The notes under the pieces were generated by a model. It was not told the origin of the DNA, made no database searches, and saw nothing but the letters and a program-made list of their open reading frames with translations. The position numbers and the translations under genes were made by a program. DNA of 64,000 nt, from positions 1-64,000 of the forward strand of contig JAEZSP010000013.1 of assembly GCA_023421735.1 (NCBI GenBank). The letters are read 5' to 3'. Position 1 is the first letter of the stretch, and the number at the start of each line of letters is the position of its first letter. The stretch is from Bacillota bacterium. GTDB taxonomy: Bacteria; Bacillota_A; Clostridia; Christensenellales; Aristaeellaceae. Below are positions 34,801-43,319 of this stretch, piece by piece.

Positions 34801-34855
34801 CCGGGGGCGGCGCCACCGGCGTTCCCCGCCATCCCTCCCGAATGGATGTGATACC

Positions 34856-35797
34856 TTGCTCCGCTACATTTTAAAAAGGCTCGTCGGCGCGACGGTTACG
34901 CTCGCGATTGTTTTATCGATCGTGTTTATCCTTTTGCGTCAGATGCCGATCGAAGGGTATTTTGAGAATTTTGATAAACTGACGCCCGCGGTGATTCATT
35001 CACGGCTGGACGTGCTGGGGCTGAACGATCCGATTTTTGTGCAGCTCAAAGATTTTTTTGTTAAATTGCTCGGGGGCGATTTGGGTACGTCGGCACGCTA
35101 CCGGGTCGGCGCCTCCATCGGCTCGATCATTGCGCAAAAAGCGCCTCTGTCAATCATGTTGGGCCTGATGTCGATGGGCCTGGCGATGTTTCTGGGCATT
35201 CCGTTGGGCGCTGCGATGGCGCGGTCAAAGGGAAAGTTCTGGGATAAATTCGGCACCCTGTTTATCGTGGTCATAAACGCCGTTCCGGCGGCGGTCTATT
35301 ATATATTGATTCAGATGTATGCCACAGATCTGTTGAAGATTCCGATGCTGTTTGAACGCGGGAACCCGGTGACGTGGATCCTGCCGGTGTTTTCCATGTC
35401 GCTTGGCAATACGGCCTATTACGCCATGTGGCTCAGGCGCTATATGCTCGACGAGATGACGAAGGATTACGTCCGACTCGCGGCGGCAAAGGGCGTCTCG
35501 CGCAAGAAAATCACCATGCGGCATGTGTTCCGCAACGCGTTTGTGCCGATGATCCAGTATTTGCCCACCTCAATTCTTTATACGGTGGGCGGTTCGATCT
35601 ACATTGAATCTTTGTATTCCATCCCTGGGATGGGCGGGCTGCTCGTGGACGTCATCGGGCGGCAGGATAACCCCATGGTACAGGTCATCGTCATGATCTA
35701 TTGCGTGATCGGCGTGGTTGGGCTGCTGATGGGCGATCTGCTCATGGGCATCATCGATCCGCGCATCAAATTCGCAAAGAAGGAGGGCGCGCGCTGA
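34856..35797 (+). CDS. Peptide ABC transporter permease, DppB type
   Basis: A 313-residue permease with six helices. It has the DppB N-terminus (YILKRLVGATVTLAIV), the conserved AAAKGVSRKKITMRHVFRNAF cytoplasmic loop (EAA motif) near residue 215, and IESLYSIPGMGGLLVDVI. The start is TTG at 34856 behind GGATGTG; no better candidate exists. The MP.DP-type loop is degenerate here (MPIEGYF). The stop overlaps the ATG of the DppC gene. It is the intact counterpart of the half gene at 121-621. Confidence 0.95.
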   Translation: MLRYILKRLVGATVTLAIVLSIVFILLRQMPIEGYFENFDKLTPAVIHSRLDVLGLNDPIFVQLKDFFVKLLGGDLGTSARYRVGASIGSIIAQKAPLSIMLGLMSMGLAMFLGIPLGAAMARSKGKFWDKFGTLFIVVINAVPAAVYYILIQMYATDLLKIPMLFERGNPVTWILPVFSMSLGNTAYYAMWLRRYMLDEMTKDYVRLAAAKGVSRKKITMRHVFRNAFVPMIQYLPTSILYTVGGSIYIESLYSIPGMGGLLVDVIGRQDNPMVQVIVMIYCVIGVVGLLMGDLLMGIIDPRIKFAKKEGAR

Positions 35798-37170
35798 TGC
35801 TTTCTATCAAGGACAGCCAGTCGGAAAAACTGGAAAAAAAGCTCTCGGATGCCGAGCTTTTTCGGCGCGTTGCCATGGATACCGCCGCCGCCGAGCGTGC
35901 GGGTTATTCGGATTATTCCTATTGGGGATCGACCGTCAAGGTATTCCGCAAAAATAAGGTTGCGATGACGATGTTCGTCATTCTGATTTTGCTCTTGACC
36001 TTCACCATCATTCAGCCCTATCTGCCCGGACAGCGTCCGGCAAACTTCATCAACAATCATCCCGCGACGGGCATTCAGCTTTCAAACCTCGCGCCCTCGC
36101 TGTCTTCCACGCTTGATACCGTTCCCGCAGGCACGAGCCTGACCGTGAAGGACTACGACGAGGATTGGTATGAGGCGACGAATGTTCTGGGTGCGATCAA
36201 CAAGCGCACGGAGTTCACCTGCCTCGAATACGGTCAGGCATGGAGCCTCGTGGCGTTTGGGGATTTGCAGGGCTACGTCGAAACGCGCTACTTGAAGCTC
36301 CCCGATCCCGTGCCCTCCGGCGAATTTGCCACCATGTCAAACTATAAAATCAGCATTTATGCCTCGCCCGAGAACATCACCAACAATGGCGACCCAATTT
36401 ACGTGAAAAAAAGCGACGTGCAACTGGTGGACGCCGAAACGGGCAAGGCCGTGACAACCAACGAAACGGATGTATGCTCCATTCCCTCCGAGAACGGCTT
36501 CTGGTTCGGCACCAATAACATTGGCCAGGATCTCTGGGCGCGCGTCTGGGCGGGCACACGCACTTCGCTCTTCATCGGCGTCATGGTCGCGCTCGTCGAG
36601 GCGTTCGTGGGCATCTTTGTGGGCGTCGTCTGGGGTTATGTCCGGCGACTCGACCGGATCATGACCGAGGTCTATAACACGCTCGATAACATCCCGTCGA
36701 CCATCGTTTTGATCCTCATTTCGTATATCCTCAAACCCGGACTTTCAACCATTATCTTTGCGATGTGTCTGACCGGATGGCTTGGCATGGCGCGGTTCAT
36801 CCGCAACCAGATCGTCATCATCCGCGATCGCGATTATAACCTCGCGTCGCGCTGTCTGGGTACCGGGACTTTCCGCATCATCATGAAAAACCTGCTTCCC
36901 TATCTCGTTTCCGTCATCACGCTGCGCATGGCGCTCGCGATTCCCGGCGCAATTGGGTCTGAGGTGTTCATTACCTATATTGGCCTCGGTTTGCCGGCTG
37001 ACATTCCGTCCCTCGGCAACCTCATTAACGCGGGCCGTCAGCTTGTCACCTCGCCTTCGCTGCGTTATCAGCTGATCTTCCCTGCCATCGTGCTCTCAAT
37101 CATCACCATCTCGTTCTACATCATCGGCAATTCATTTGCGGATGCGGCCGATCCGAAGAACCACGTGTAG
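35797..37170 (+). CDS. Peptide ABC transporter permease, DppC type, with SH3-like extracytoplasmic insertion
   Basis: A 457-residue permease, about 150 residues longer than normal DppC/OppC (near 300). After the first helix (about residues 55-75) there is an extra extracytoplasmic region to about residue 235. Its first part (about 100-165, VPAGTSLTVKDYDEDWYEA and YGQAWSLVAFGDLQGYVETRYLKL) looks like a bacterial SH3-type domain. The rest is the usual five-helix core with GQDLWARVWAGTRTSL, the EAA loop (ASRCLGTGTFRIIMKNLLPYL) and GLGLPADIPSLGNLI. SH3-type domains bind peptides or wall glycans, so the insertion may contact the binding protein or peptidoglycan. Start coupled to DppB (TGATG). Confidence 0.92.
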   Translation: MLSIKDSQSEKLEKKLSDAELFRRVAMDTAAAERAGYSDYSYWGSTVKVFRKNKVAMTMFVILILLLTFTIIQPYLPGQRPANFINNHPATGIQLSNLAPSLSSTLDTVPAGTSLTVKDYDEDWYEATNVLGAINKRTEFTCLEYGQAWSLVAFGDLQGYVETRYLKLPDPVPSGEFATMSNYKISIYASPENITNNGDPIYVKKSDVQLVDAETGKAVTTNETDVCSIPSENGFWFGTNNIGQDLWARVWAGTRTSLFIGVMVALVEAFVGIFVGVVWGYVRRLDRIMTEVYNTLDNIPSTIVLILISYILKPGLSTIIFAMCLTGWLGMARFIRNQIVIIRDRDYNLASRCLGTGTFRIIMKNLLPYLVSVITLRMALAIPGAIGSEVFITYIGLGLPADIPSLGNLINAGRQLVTSPSLRYQLIFPAIVLSIITISFYIIGNSFADAADPKNHV

Positions 37171-37238
37171 CCGAGTCTGCGCCTGTCCCCTCCGATTTTG
37201 GAGATTCCAAATGGGCACGCCGTTTTTGATTCGTTCGT

Positions 37239-37273
37239 CGGACCGACCGGGGGATCAATCACCGGCCGATCCG
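37239..37273. repeat. Palindromic repeat between dppC and dppD genes
   Basis: Hairpin CGGACCGACCGG / CCGGCCGATCCG with an 11-base loop. It resembles the P-type modules and again sits within the transporter operon, 44 bases upstream of the dppD-type gene. Confidence 0.6.
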
Positions 37274-37316
37274 GGGGGAAGTTTGGGCTCTGTTTCTCTG
37301 TAAAGGAGTTCTGTCT

Positions 37317-38354
37317 ATGAATGAAACAATATTGACCGTTCGAAATCTCAATGTGAAATTTCACATGCGCGGGCGCGTCCTGCATGCGATCCGGGATGTT
37401 TCGCTTGATCTGTACAAGGGCGAATCTCTCGCGATCGTGGGCGAGTCGGGTTCGGGCAAGAGCGTTTTTACCAAGTGCTTTATGGGGCTCAACGATCTCA
37501 ACGGGTTTATCGACTCGGGCGAGATCATGTATCAGGGACGCGACCTTGCCAAATTCAGGCAGGAGCGCGACTGGCTGACCATCCGCGGCAAGCAGATTGC
37601 AATGGTGATGCAGGACCCGATGACGAGCCTGAACCCATTGAAGAATATCGGCGCGCAGATTGTAGAGGCAATCAGGCTCCACCAAAAGTCCTCGAAGGAC
37701 GAAGCCTACGCGCAGATGCTGGGCGTGTTAAAGGACGTCGGCATTGATGAACCGGAGCGCCGCGCCAGGCAATACCCGCACGAATTTTCGGGCGGCATGC
37801 GTCAGCGCGTTGTGATCGCGATCGCCGTGGCATGCAGGCCGCAGATTTTGATTTGTGACGAGCCGACCACCGCGCTGGATGTGACCATTCAGGCGCAGAT
37901 ATTGAACCTCATTAAAGAATTGCGCGACAGATTGCAGCTCACCTGCATTTACATTACGCACGATTTGGGCGTGGTGGCGAATGTGGCAGAGCGCATCGCG
38001 GTCATGTACGCGGGCGACATCATTGAGATCGGGACGAGTGAAGACATTTTCTACGATCCCCGTCATCCCTATACATGGGCTCTGCTCTCGTCTCTTCCGC
38101 AGTTGGGTGTGAAAGGCGAGCCGCTGTTCTCCATCAAGGGCACGCCGCCGAATCTGTATGCGGAGGTCAAGGGCGATGCGTTTGCACCGCGCAATCCCTA
38201 CGCGCTTGAGATCGATTTTATTGAGCGCCCGCCGTACTTCGCCGTATCGGAAACCCACAAGGCGCGGACGTGGCTGCTCGACCCCCGTGCGCCCCACATC
38301 GATCCGCCGACGACCATTGCGGCGATGCGAAAAGCGGGAGGTGTGCAGGCGTGA
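37317..38354 (+). CDS. Peptide ABC transporter ATP-binding protein, DppD type
   Basis: A 345-residue ATPase. Walker A GESGSGKS (42-49), signature FSGGMRQRV (about 157-165) and Walker B ILICDEPTTALD are intact. The C-terminal oligopeptide extension ends with GTPPNLYAEVKGDAFAPRNP, the usual DppD/OppD tail, here with no cluster of cysteines. It energises peptide uptake with the F-type ATPase encoded next, whose GTG start overlaps its stop. Confidence 0.96.
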   Translation: MNETILTVRNLNVKFHMRGRVLHAIRDVSLDLYKGESLAIVGESGSGKSVFTKCFMGLNDLNGFIDSGEIMYQGRDLAKFRQERDWLTIRGKQIAMVMQDPMTSLNPLKNIGAQIVEAIRLHQKSSKDEAYAQMLGVLKDVGIDEPERRARQYPHEFSGGMRQRVVIAIAVACRPQILICDEPTTALDVTIQAQILNLIKELRDRLQLTCIYITHDLGVVANVAERIAVMYAGDIIEIGTSEDIFYDPRHPYTWALLSSLPQLGVKGEPLFSIKGTPPNLYAEVKGDAFAPRNPYALEIDFIERPPYFAVSETHKARTWLLDPRAPHIDPPTTIAAMRKAGGVQA

Positions 38355-39277
38355 GTGAGAAACTGATTGAATTAAAGGCGATTTCCGTCGACTTTGGTTC
38401 CGGGCGCAAAAAGATGCGCGCGGTCAACAAGGTCTCCTTCGACGTCATGAAGGGTGAAACATTCGGACTGGTCGGCGAGTCGGGCTGCGGCAAGACGACC
38501 ATCGGGCGCGCGATCATCCGCATCCATCCGGTTGCGGAGGGTGAGGTGCGCTACGCCGGACAGCGCATCACGGGGAAAATCGACGCGGCGCTTGATCGCA
38601 TGGTGACGCGCAAGATCCAGATGATCTTTCAGGACCCCATGGCGTCCCTGAACGAGCGGGCGAAGGTGGATTATATCGTTTCGGAAGGCATCGTGTCCGA
38701 TCGCTCCATCTCAAAGGCGCAAAAGCGCGAGATGGTGGACGCCGCGCTTGAGGAAGTTGGGCTTCTGCCCGAATTTGCGAGCCGATTTCCGCATGAGTTT
38801 TCCGGCGGACAGCGTCAGCGCATCGGCATTGCGCGCGCGTTGATCATGCGTCCGGACTTTATCATTGCGGACGAGCCGATTTCCGCGCTCGACGTGTCGA
38901 TCCGCGCGCAGGTTCTGAACCTGATGAGCGAATTGCAGAAAAAGCGCGGGCTTACGTACCTGTTCATCTCGCACGATCTCTCGGTCATGCGCTTCATCTG
39001 CGACCGGATCGCGGTCATCCATAAGGGCGTTCTGGTTGAACTGAGCCCGACCGAAAAGCTGTTTGCGCATCCGCTTCACCCCTACACGCGCGCACTTTTG
39101 TCCGCAGTGCCGCAGCCCGATCCGCGCTCGGAACGGATGAAGGTGCTGACGACGTACGATCCATCGATGCACGATTATGCGGCCGACAAGCCGCGTTGGG
39201 CGGAACTCGAACCGGGTCACTTCGTGCGCGGAAATGAAAAGGAACTTGCACAATACGAGGAGAAGCTGAAGGCATGA
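38351..39277 (+). CDS. Peptide ABC transporter ATP-binding protein, DppF type
   Basis: A 308-residue ATPase with Walker A GESGCGKTT (about 42-50), FSGGQRQRIGIARAL signature and ADEPISALDVS Walker B. The GTG start at 38351 overlaps the dppD-type stop (GTGA) and follows GGGAGGTG. It forms the heterodimer with the preceding ATPase. Its last four bases overlap the alanine racemase start, so transporter and racemase are translated as one unit. Confidence 0.95.
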   Translation: MSEKLIELKAISVDFGSGRKKMRAVNKVSFDVMKGETFGLVGESGCGKTTIGRAIIRIHPVAEGEVRYAGQRITGKIDAALDRMVTRKIQMIFQDPMASLNERAKVDYIVSEGIVSDRSISKAQKREMVDAALEEVGLLPEFASRFPHEFSGGQRQRIGIARALIMRPDFIIADEPISALDVSIRAQVLNLMSELQKKRGLTYLFISHDLSVMRFICDRIAVIHKGVLVELSPTEKLFAHPLHPYTRALLSAVPQPDPRSERMKVLTTYDPSMHDYAADKPRWAELEPGHFVRGNEKELAQYEEKLKA

Positions 39278-40368
39278 CGCAGGAACAAATGACCGCCCGC
39301 TGTTGGGTGGAGGTCGATCTTGACATCATTCGGGACAACTACCACAGGGCGCGCAAAATGAGCGGGGATGCGCTGGTCATCCCCGTCCTCAAGGCGGACG
39401 CCTACGGCCTGGGCGCGGCGAAAATTGCGCCGGTTCTCAAGGCCGAGGGGGCACGTTTTTTTGCAGTCGCGGAGTATCTGGAGGCCGTGGAGGTGCAGGA
39501 CGCGGCGGGTGTGGATGTCCTGGTGATGGGTCTTACGCCGGATGTGTTTCTCGAGGACGCGGCGGCCCGCGAAATCGTGGTGACGCTGGTTGACCTCAGG
39601 CAGGCGCGGCTTCTGAACGAAATAGCTGCACGGCTTCAAAAAACGGCACGCGTGCACATCAAGCTCGACACGGGGCTTCATCGGCTCGGGTTCGCGCCGG
39701 AGGAAGCGGTTTGCGCCGTGCGGGAGATCAGCGGGATGGCGCATGTGCGCATCGAAGGGCTGTTTACCCACCTTGCGTTGCGCGACCGGGCTTCCGATGA
39801 TCTGCAAGTCGCACGCCTTGCTGCGGTAGCAAGTGCACTTCGGGAAGAGTACATCGATTTTGGCATGCTGCATGCGCTCGATTCCATTGGCATGTGCCTT
39901 TATCCGGCGTATCGCTTCGACGCGGTGCGCTCGGGCACATGGCTCTACGGCGCGTGGCATCCTTCCTTTCCGCCGGACGGATGCAGGCTCGCCGCGCGGT
40001 TTCGCGCCCGGATCACACAGGTGCGTCGCGTTACGGCGGGGGAATGTCTCGGTTATGATGCCGATCATCCGCTTGCGCGCGATAGCGTGATCGCAACCGT
40101 CGCCTGTGGGTACTATGACGGCATCCCCCGCGCCAATGCGTGCGGCTACGCCGTGGTGCACGGCGTGCGCGCGCCCATCGTGGGACTGGTGATGATGGAC
40201 CAGATGACCGTTGACGTCACGGACGCGCCAAACGTCCGGGCGGGCGACGCGGTGACATTTTACGGCGACGGCATCTCCCTGCTCGAAGCTTCAAAATGGT
40301 ATGGGGTGAACCGCAACGAGCTGATCGTGCGCCTGAGTCGGCGGGTGCGTCGGGTGTATATCGGGTAA
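39274..40368 (+). CDS. alr: Alanine racemase
   Basis: A 364-residue PLP enzyme that interconverts L- and D-alanine, required for peptidoglycan (and, in sporeformers, for the germination-inhibiting D-alanine of spore coats). The PLP lysine is Lys40 in VLKADAYGLG, followed by the TIM barrel. The second active-site base is the tyrosine of LGYDADHPL, and the C-terminal beta domain contains ACGYYDGIPR and VGLVMMDQMTVDVT. It is the last gene of a peptide transporter operon, overlapped by four bases, suggesting use of imported peptides or wall-derived muropeptides. A strong terminator follows. Confidence 0.95.
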   Translation: MTQEQMTARCWVEVDLDIIRDNYHRARKMSGDALVIPVLKADAYGLGAAKIAPVLKAEGARFFAVAEYLEAVEVQDAAGVDVLVMGLTPDVFLEDAAAREIVVTLVDLRQARLLNEIAARLQKTARVHIKLDTGLHRLGFAPEEAVCAVREISGMAHVRIEGLFTHLALRDRASDDLQVARLAAVASALREEYIDFGMLHALDSIGMCLYPAYRFDAVRSGTWLYGAWHPSFPPDGCRLAARFRARITQVRRVTAGECLGYDADHPLARDSVIATVACGYYDGIPRANACGYAVVHGVRAPIVGLVMMDQMTVDVTDAPNVRAGDAVTFYGDGISLLEASKWYGVNRNELIVRLSRRVRRVYIG

Positions 40369-40391
40369 TCGAAACGATTTCGTTTGATCGA

Positions 40392-40440
40392 CGGCTCAAA
40401 ACAGTCCCGTAAAAGCGGACTGTCATGAGCCGCTTTTTTG
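40392..40440 (+). terminator. Terminator of the peptide transporter-alr operon
   Basis: A two-part stem (CGGCTCA / TGAGCCG outside, ACAGTCC / GGACTGT inside) is followed by CTTTTTTG. Confidence 0.88.
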
Positions 40441-40465
40441 AGTGCAAAATAAAGGAGCACGGTGC

Positions 40466-41077
40466 ATGTTTTATGTCTGCAAGGAATGCGGGGCATACAC
40501 GCCCGAAAAGATCATTCTGGAAAATGGACGCGCGATGAAATGCCCGGCATGCGGGTTTGCCGCGCAGGTGATGCGCGCGCCGCTGTTTTTATTGACGGGT
40601 GCGAGCGGCGCGGGGAAGTCGACCGTCGCGGCGGAATTGTTTGCGCGCAAAACCCGTTACATCGTGATGGAAGGCGACATTCTCTGGTGCGATCCGTTTA
40701 CTAACCCGGAGAACGGGTATGCCGCGCTGCGCGACATGTGGCTCAGACTGTGCGCCAATATCTCGCAAAACGGCGATCCGGTGCTGCTGGCGGGCTGTGC
40801 GGTGCCCGAAGATTATGCGAGCCGTCCTGCCGCGCGGTATTTCAGCGGCATTGCATGTATTGCGCTGGTGTGCGAGCCGGCGGAACTGGAACGCCGCTTG
40901 CGCGCGCGTCCGGCTTGGCGCGCCTCGAACGACGATGCGGTGATCGCGGGTGCGCTTGCACTGAACGCCGCTCTGCGGGCACGCGAGGATATCCTGAAGA
41001 TCGATACGACCGCGACGGGCATCGATGCGGTTTGTGACGCGGTCGACGCAATCATCGTGCGAAAAAATACCCCTTGA
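40466..41077 (+). CDS. Zinc-ribbon nucleoside/nucleotide kinase-like P-loop protein
   Basis: A 203-residue two-part protein. Residues 1-32 form a zinc ribbon with Cys5, Cys8, Cys26 and Cys29. Then comes a P-loop kinase domain starting PLFLLTGASGAGKST (Walker A 45-52) with GDILW as a substrate region and LVCEPAELERRLRARPAW as the lid/arginine region. It resembles AAA_33/shikimate- and guanylate-kinase-like small-molecule kinases. The substrate is unknown. ATG 40466 follows AAAGGAG. The MerR gene's -35 box overlaps its stop codon. Confidence 0.7.
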   Translation: MFYVCKECGAYTPEKIILENGRAMKCPACGFAAQVMRAPLFLLTGASGAGKSTVAAELFARKTRYIVMEGDILWCDPFTNPENGYAALRDMWLRLCANISQNGDPVLLAGCAVPEDYASRPAARYFSGIACIALVCEPAELERRLRARPAWRASNDDAVIAGALALNAALRAREDILKIDTTATGIDAVCDAVDAIIVRKNTP

Positions 41078-41104
41078 CTTTGACGCCGCGTCGTACCTTA
41101 TCCT
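41074..41104 (+). promoter_or_regulatory. MerR-type promoter with 19-bp spacer
   Basis: TTGACT and TATCCT are separated by 19 bp rather than 17, as in promoters activated by DNA-twisting MerR regulators. The spacer contains the dyad GACG-CCG-CGTC. This suggests autoregulation of the downstream merR-type gene. Confidence 0.5.
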
Positions 41105-41123
41105 TTTTTCAGGAGGGAAAAAG

Positions 41124-42119
41124 ATGGACGAGATTCAGACGATTACACAGGTGACAAAGGCGTTCGGCATTTCCACGCGCATGCTCCGCTATTACGAGGA
41201 GATTGGGCTTCTCGAAAGCGAGCGGATCGAAGGTTATGCGTACCGGGCCTATGGCCCCGCCGCCCGCGCGCGGCTGCGGCAGATTTTGTTCCTCAAAAAG
41301 CTGCGCATCCCGCTCAGGCAGATTGCGACGCTTCTTGAATCTGCGGATGCGCGGCGTGCGGTGGAGATTGTGGAGGAGAACATCTCGAAAATCGACGAGG
41401 AGGCGCAGTCACTCGCGACGGTTCGCGCCGTACTCGCGCGGTTCCGCACGCTCCTCCTTGCTCTGCCGCGTGCCGAGGCGCTCTCGGAGGAATCGCTTGC
41501 CGATCTGGTCGCGCCCATCGCTCTCCCGAATGAGAAGAGGGAGGACATGGACATGGAAAAACTCGACAAGGCATCGGAGAGGCTTGCGCAGCTGACGGAC
41601 CGCGATGTACGCATCGTCTATCTGCCCCCGGCGACGGTGGCGGCCTACCAGTATGAGGGCGACGAACCGGAATGGCATGTAAACAGGGTCGTCGATGGAT
41701 TCGTCCGGGAAACGCGATTGCCCGAAATCAAGCCGGATGTGCGCCACTACGGCTTCAACGCGCCGAACCCGGTGGACGAGACGAATGCCCACGGATACGA
41801 GATGTGGGTGACGGTCCCGGACGACATGGACGTACCCGCGCCGCTGTGCAAAAAGTCGTTCCCCGGCGGACTCTACGCGGCGCGCGCGATTCCGTTCGGG
41901 GCATTCGAGGAGTGGGACAGGCTATTTAATTGGGTGACGCAAAGCGAGAAATACGCGTATCGGGGCAACTGGGACGGCAAGAACATGTTTGGATGCCTCG
42001 AGGAACACATCAATTACGTAAACCACTACATGTTGAACAATCCAGAACCTGAGGGAATGCAGCTCGACCTTCTGATTCCGGTTCGGGAAAAGCTGGACGA
42101 TAAAAGTTCCGGCGTGTGA
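41124..42119 (+). CDS. MerR-family regulator with GyrI-like effector-binding domain
   Basis: A 331-residue regulator. Residues 1-75 are a MerR winged helix-turn-helix (ISTRMLRYYEEIGLLES). A coiled-coil dimerisation helix follows to about residue 130, then a long effector domain (about 160-330) of the BmrR/GyrI-like type, starting at VRIVYLPPATVAAYQYEG. Such proteins sense drugs or other amphipathic ligands. There is no target gene next to it. ATG 41124 follows CAGGAGGG. Confidence 0.9.
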   Translation: MDEIQTITQVTKAFGISTRMLRYYEEIGLLESERIEGYAYRAYGPAARARLRQILFLKKLRIPLRQIATLLESADARRAVEIVEENISKIDEEAQSLATVRAVLARFRTLLLALPRAEALSEESLADLVAPIALPNEKREDMDMEKLDKASERLAQLTDRDVRIVYLPPATVAAYQYEGDEPEWHVNRVVDGFVRETRLPEIKPDVRHYGFNAPNPVDETNAHGYEMWVTVPDDMDVPAPLCKKSFPGGLYAARAIPFGAFEEWDRLFNWVTQSEKYAYRGNWDGKNMFGCLEEHINYVNHYMLNNPEPEGMQLDLLIPVREKLDDKSSGV

Positions 42120-42158
42120 CCCTGTGTGCCCGGAACGCGCATGGTGAACCGACGCAAA

Positions 42159-42188
42159 CAACCCGCACGGCATGCGCCGTGCGGGTTG
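42159..42188. terminator. Terminator between merR-type gene and rplL
   Basis: A perfect 13-bp inverted repeat, arms CAACCCGCACGGC / GCCGTGCGGGTTG with a 4-base loop, lies between the convergent genes. T content after it is modest on both strands. Confidence 0.75.
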
Positions 42189-42202
42189 TATCATGTGTTG
42201 TC

Positions 42203-42571
42203 TTACTTGATCTCGACAGTTGCGCCAACCTCGGCGAACTTCTTCTTGATCTCTTCGGCGGCTTCCTTGGTGACGGCCTCTTTGAGGGTCTTGGGCGCGC
42301 CATCGACGAGCTCCTTGGCTTCCTTGAGGCCCAAGCCGGCGACGACTTCGCGCACGACCTTGATGACCTTGATCTTCTCGGAACCGACATCCTTGAGGAT
42401 GACGTCGAACTCGGTCTTCTCCTCCTCGACGACAGCTGCGGCGGCGGGGCCGGCGGCGGCGACGGGGGCGGCGGCGGAAACGCCGAACTTCTCTTCCATT
42501 TCCTTGACGAGATCGGCCAGCTCAAGGATCGTCATGGACTCAATAGCGGAAATAATCTCTTCGCGATTCAT
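42203..42571 (-). CDS. rplL: 50S ribosomal protein L7/L12
   Basis: A 122-residue L7/L12 stalk protein that recruits GTP-bound translation factors. The N-terminal helix ([22 protein letters not shown]), Ala-rich hinge, and C-terminal domain with [35 protein letters not shown] are all typical. It follows rplJ directly on the minus strand. Confidence 0.98.
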   Translation of the reverse strand: MNREEIISAIESMTILELADLVKEMEEKFGVSAAAPVAAAGPAAAAVVEEEKTEFDVILKDVGSEKIKVIKVVREVVAGLGLKEAKELVDGAPKTLKEAVTKEAAEEIKKKFAEVGATVEIK

Positions 42572-42619
42572 GATCGTACCTCCATATGATTGTGGATATT
42601 TGTGGGGTTCGTGTCCGGC

Positions 42620-43120
42620 TTATTCCTCGCCGGCCTTCTGTTTGCGGATTGCTTCCACGAGATAGACAAACTTGGAGACTGCGGACATCATGCTGCCCAT
42701 GATCTTGGCGATGAGCACCTCGCGAGAGGGCAGATCGGCCAATGCCACGACGCCGGATTCCTCGAGATACGCACCGTCCAGAATGCCGCACTTGATCGTC
42801 AGCTTCTTGGACTTGTCCATGAAGGTCTTGACGACCTTCGCGGGGGCGATCATGTCGTCGAAGGAGAAGGCGACTGCCGTGGGGCCCTTGAGATGCTCTT
42901 CCATGGAGCCCGCGCAAGCCATATCCTTGACCGCCAGATCGATCATCGTGTTCTTGAGAACCGCATACTCGCAGCCCGCCTTGCGGAATTCGACGCGCAG
43001 CGCCGTATCCTCAGCGACGGTCAGACCGCGATAATCGACGAGCACCACGCACTTCGCGCGCTGGAACTTATCCTTGATTTCCGCGACGACTGCCTTTTTC
43101 AGTTCCTGATTGTTGGACAT
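42620..43120 (-). CDS. rplJ: 50S ribosomal protein L10
   Basis: A 166-residue L10, which anchors the L7/L12 stalk to 23S rRNA and represses its own operon. The start at 43120 (MSNNQELKKAVVAEIKDKF) is preceded by GAGGTG. The conserved VVLVDYRGLTVAEDTALR is present. It lies under a typical L10 leader. The L11-L1 genes that normally precede it and rpoB that follows are absent; the operon here is rplJ-rplL only. Confidence 0.97.
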   Translation of the reverse strand: MSNNQELKKAVVAEIKDKFQRAKCVVLVDYRGLTVAEDTALRVEFRKAGCEYAVLKNTMIDLAVKDMACAGSMEEHLKGPTAVAFSFDDMIAPAKVVKTFMDKSKKLTIKCGILDGAYLEESGVVALADLPSREVLIAKIMGSMMSAVSKFVYLVEAIRKQKAGEE

Positions 43121-43285
43121 TTTATATACACCTCGCATTCCCGTCCCAACTAACGGCGATAAAAAACCCCCTGCGCACGTGACGCAGGGGTGGTATGAAA
43201 CACATCCCATGCGCCTCGGCGAGCAACCCTTGCAGGTTTTACGCTCCGCACTCGCTGTCTCAGGCACAGACGGCTTTACAGCCAA
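43121..43285 (-). promoter_or_regulatory. Ribosomal protein L10 leader
   Basis: The transcribed leader of about 165 bases upstream of rplJ has the features of the Firmicute L10 leader, to which L10(L12)4 binds: the segment GACAGCGAGTGCGGAG, the CCTGCAAGGG arm and GCCGAGGCG near its end. It is followed by a terminator hairpin CCCCTGCG / CGCAGGGG (43160-43190) with a U run. The leader ends shortly before the ribosome site. Confidence 0.85.
43160..43190 (-). terminator. Attenuator terminator of the L10 leader
   Basis: On the minus strand an 8-bp stem CCCCTGCG / CGCAGGGG with a 7-base loop is followed by GTTTTTT, within the L10 leader and upstream of rplJ. Confidence 0.85.
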
Positions 43286-43290
43286 ATATG

Positions 43291-43319
43291 ATTATAGCAA
43301 ATAGGGCTGAGTATGTCAA
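43291..43319 (-). promoter_or_regulatory. Consensus sigma-A promoter of rplJ-rplL
   Basis: Perfect TTGACA and TATAAT with a 17-bp spacer on the minus strand. The -35 box overlaps the stop codon of the erm-type gene on the same strand. Confidence 0.88.

Larger units (their letters stand above)
34413..34855. repeat. Repeat-rich spacer inside the peptide transporter operon
   Basis: No gene is present. The stretch begins with a perfect 12-bp hairpin (34423-34450), then a perfect 10-bp hairpin TCGTCCGGGG/CCCCGGACGA (34509-34533). It continues with two near-identical 122-bp units (34531-34652 and 34679-34800) that each contain a P-type palindrome and a Q-type palindrome. It ends with a third copy of the Q-type extension. 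It leads directly into the dppB TTG start. Confidence 0.85.
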
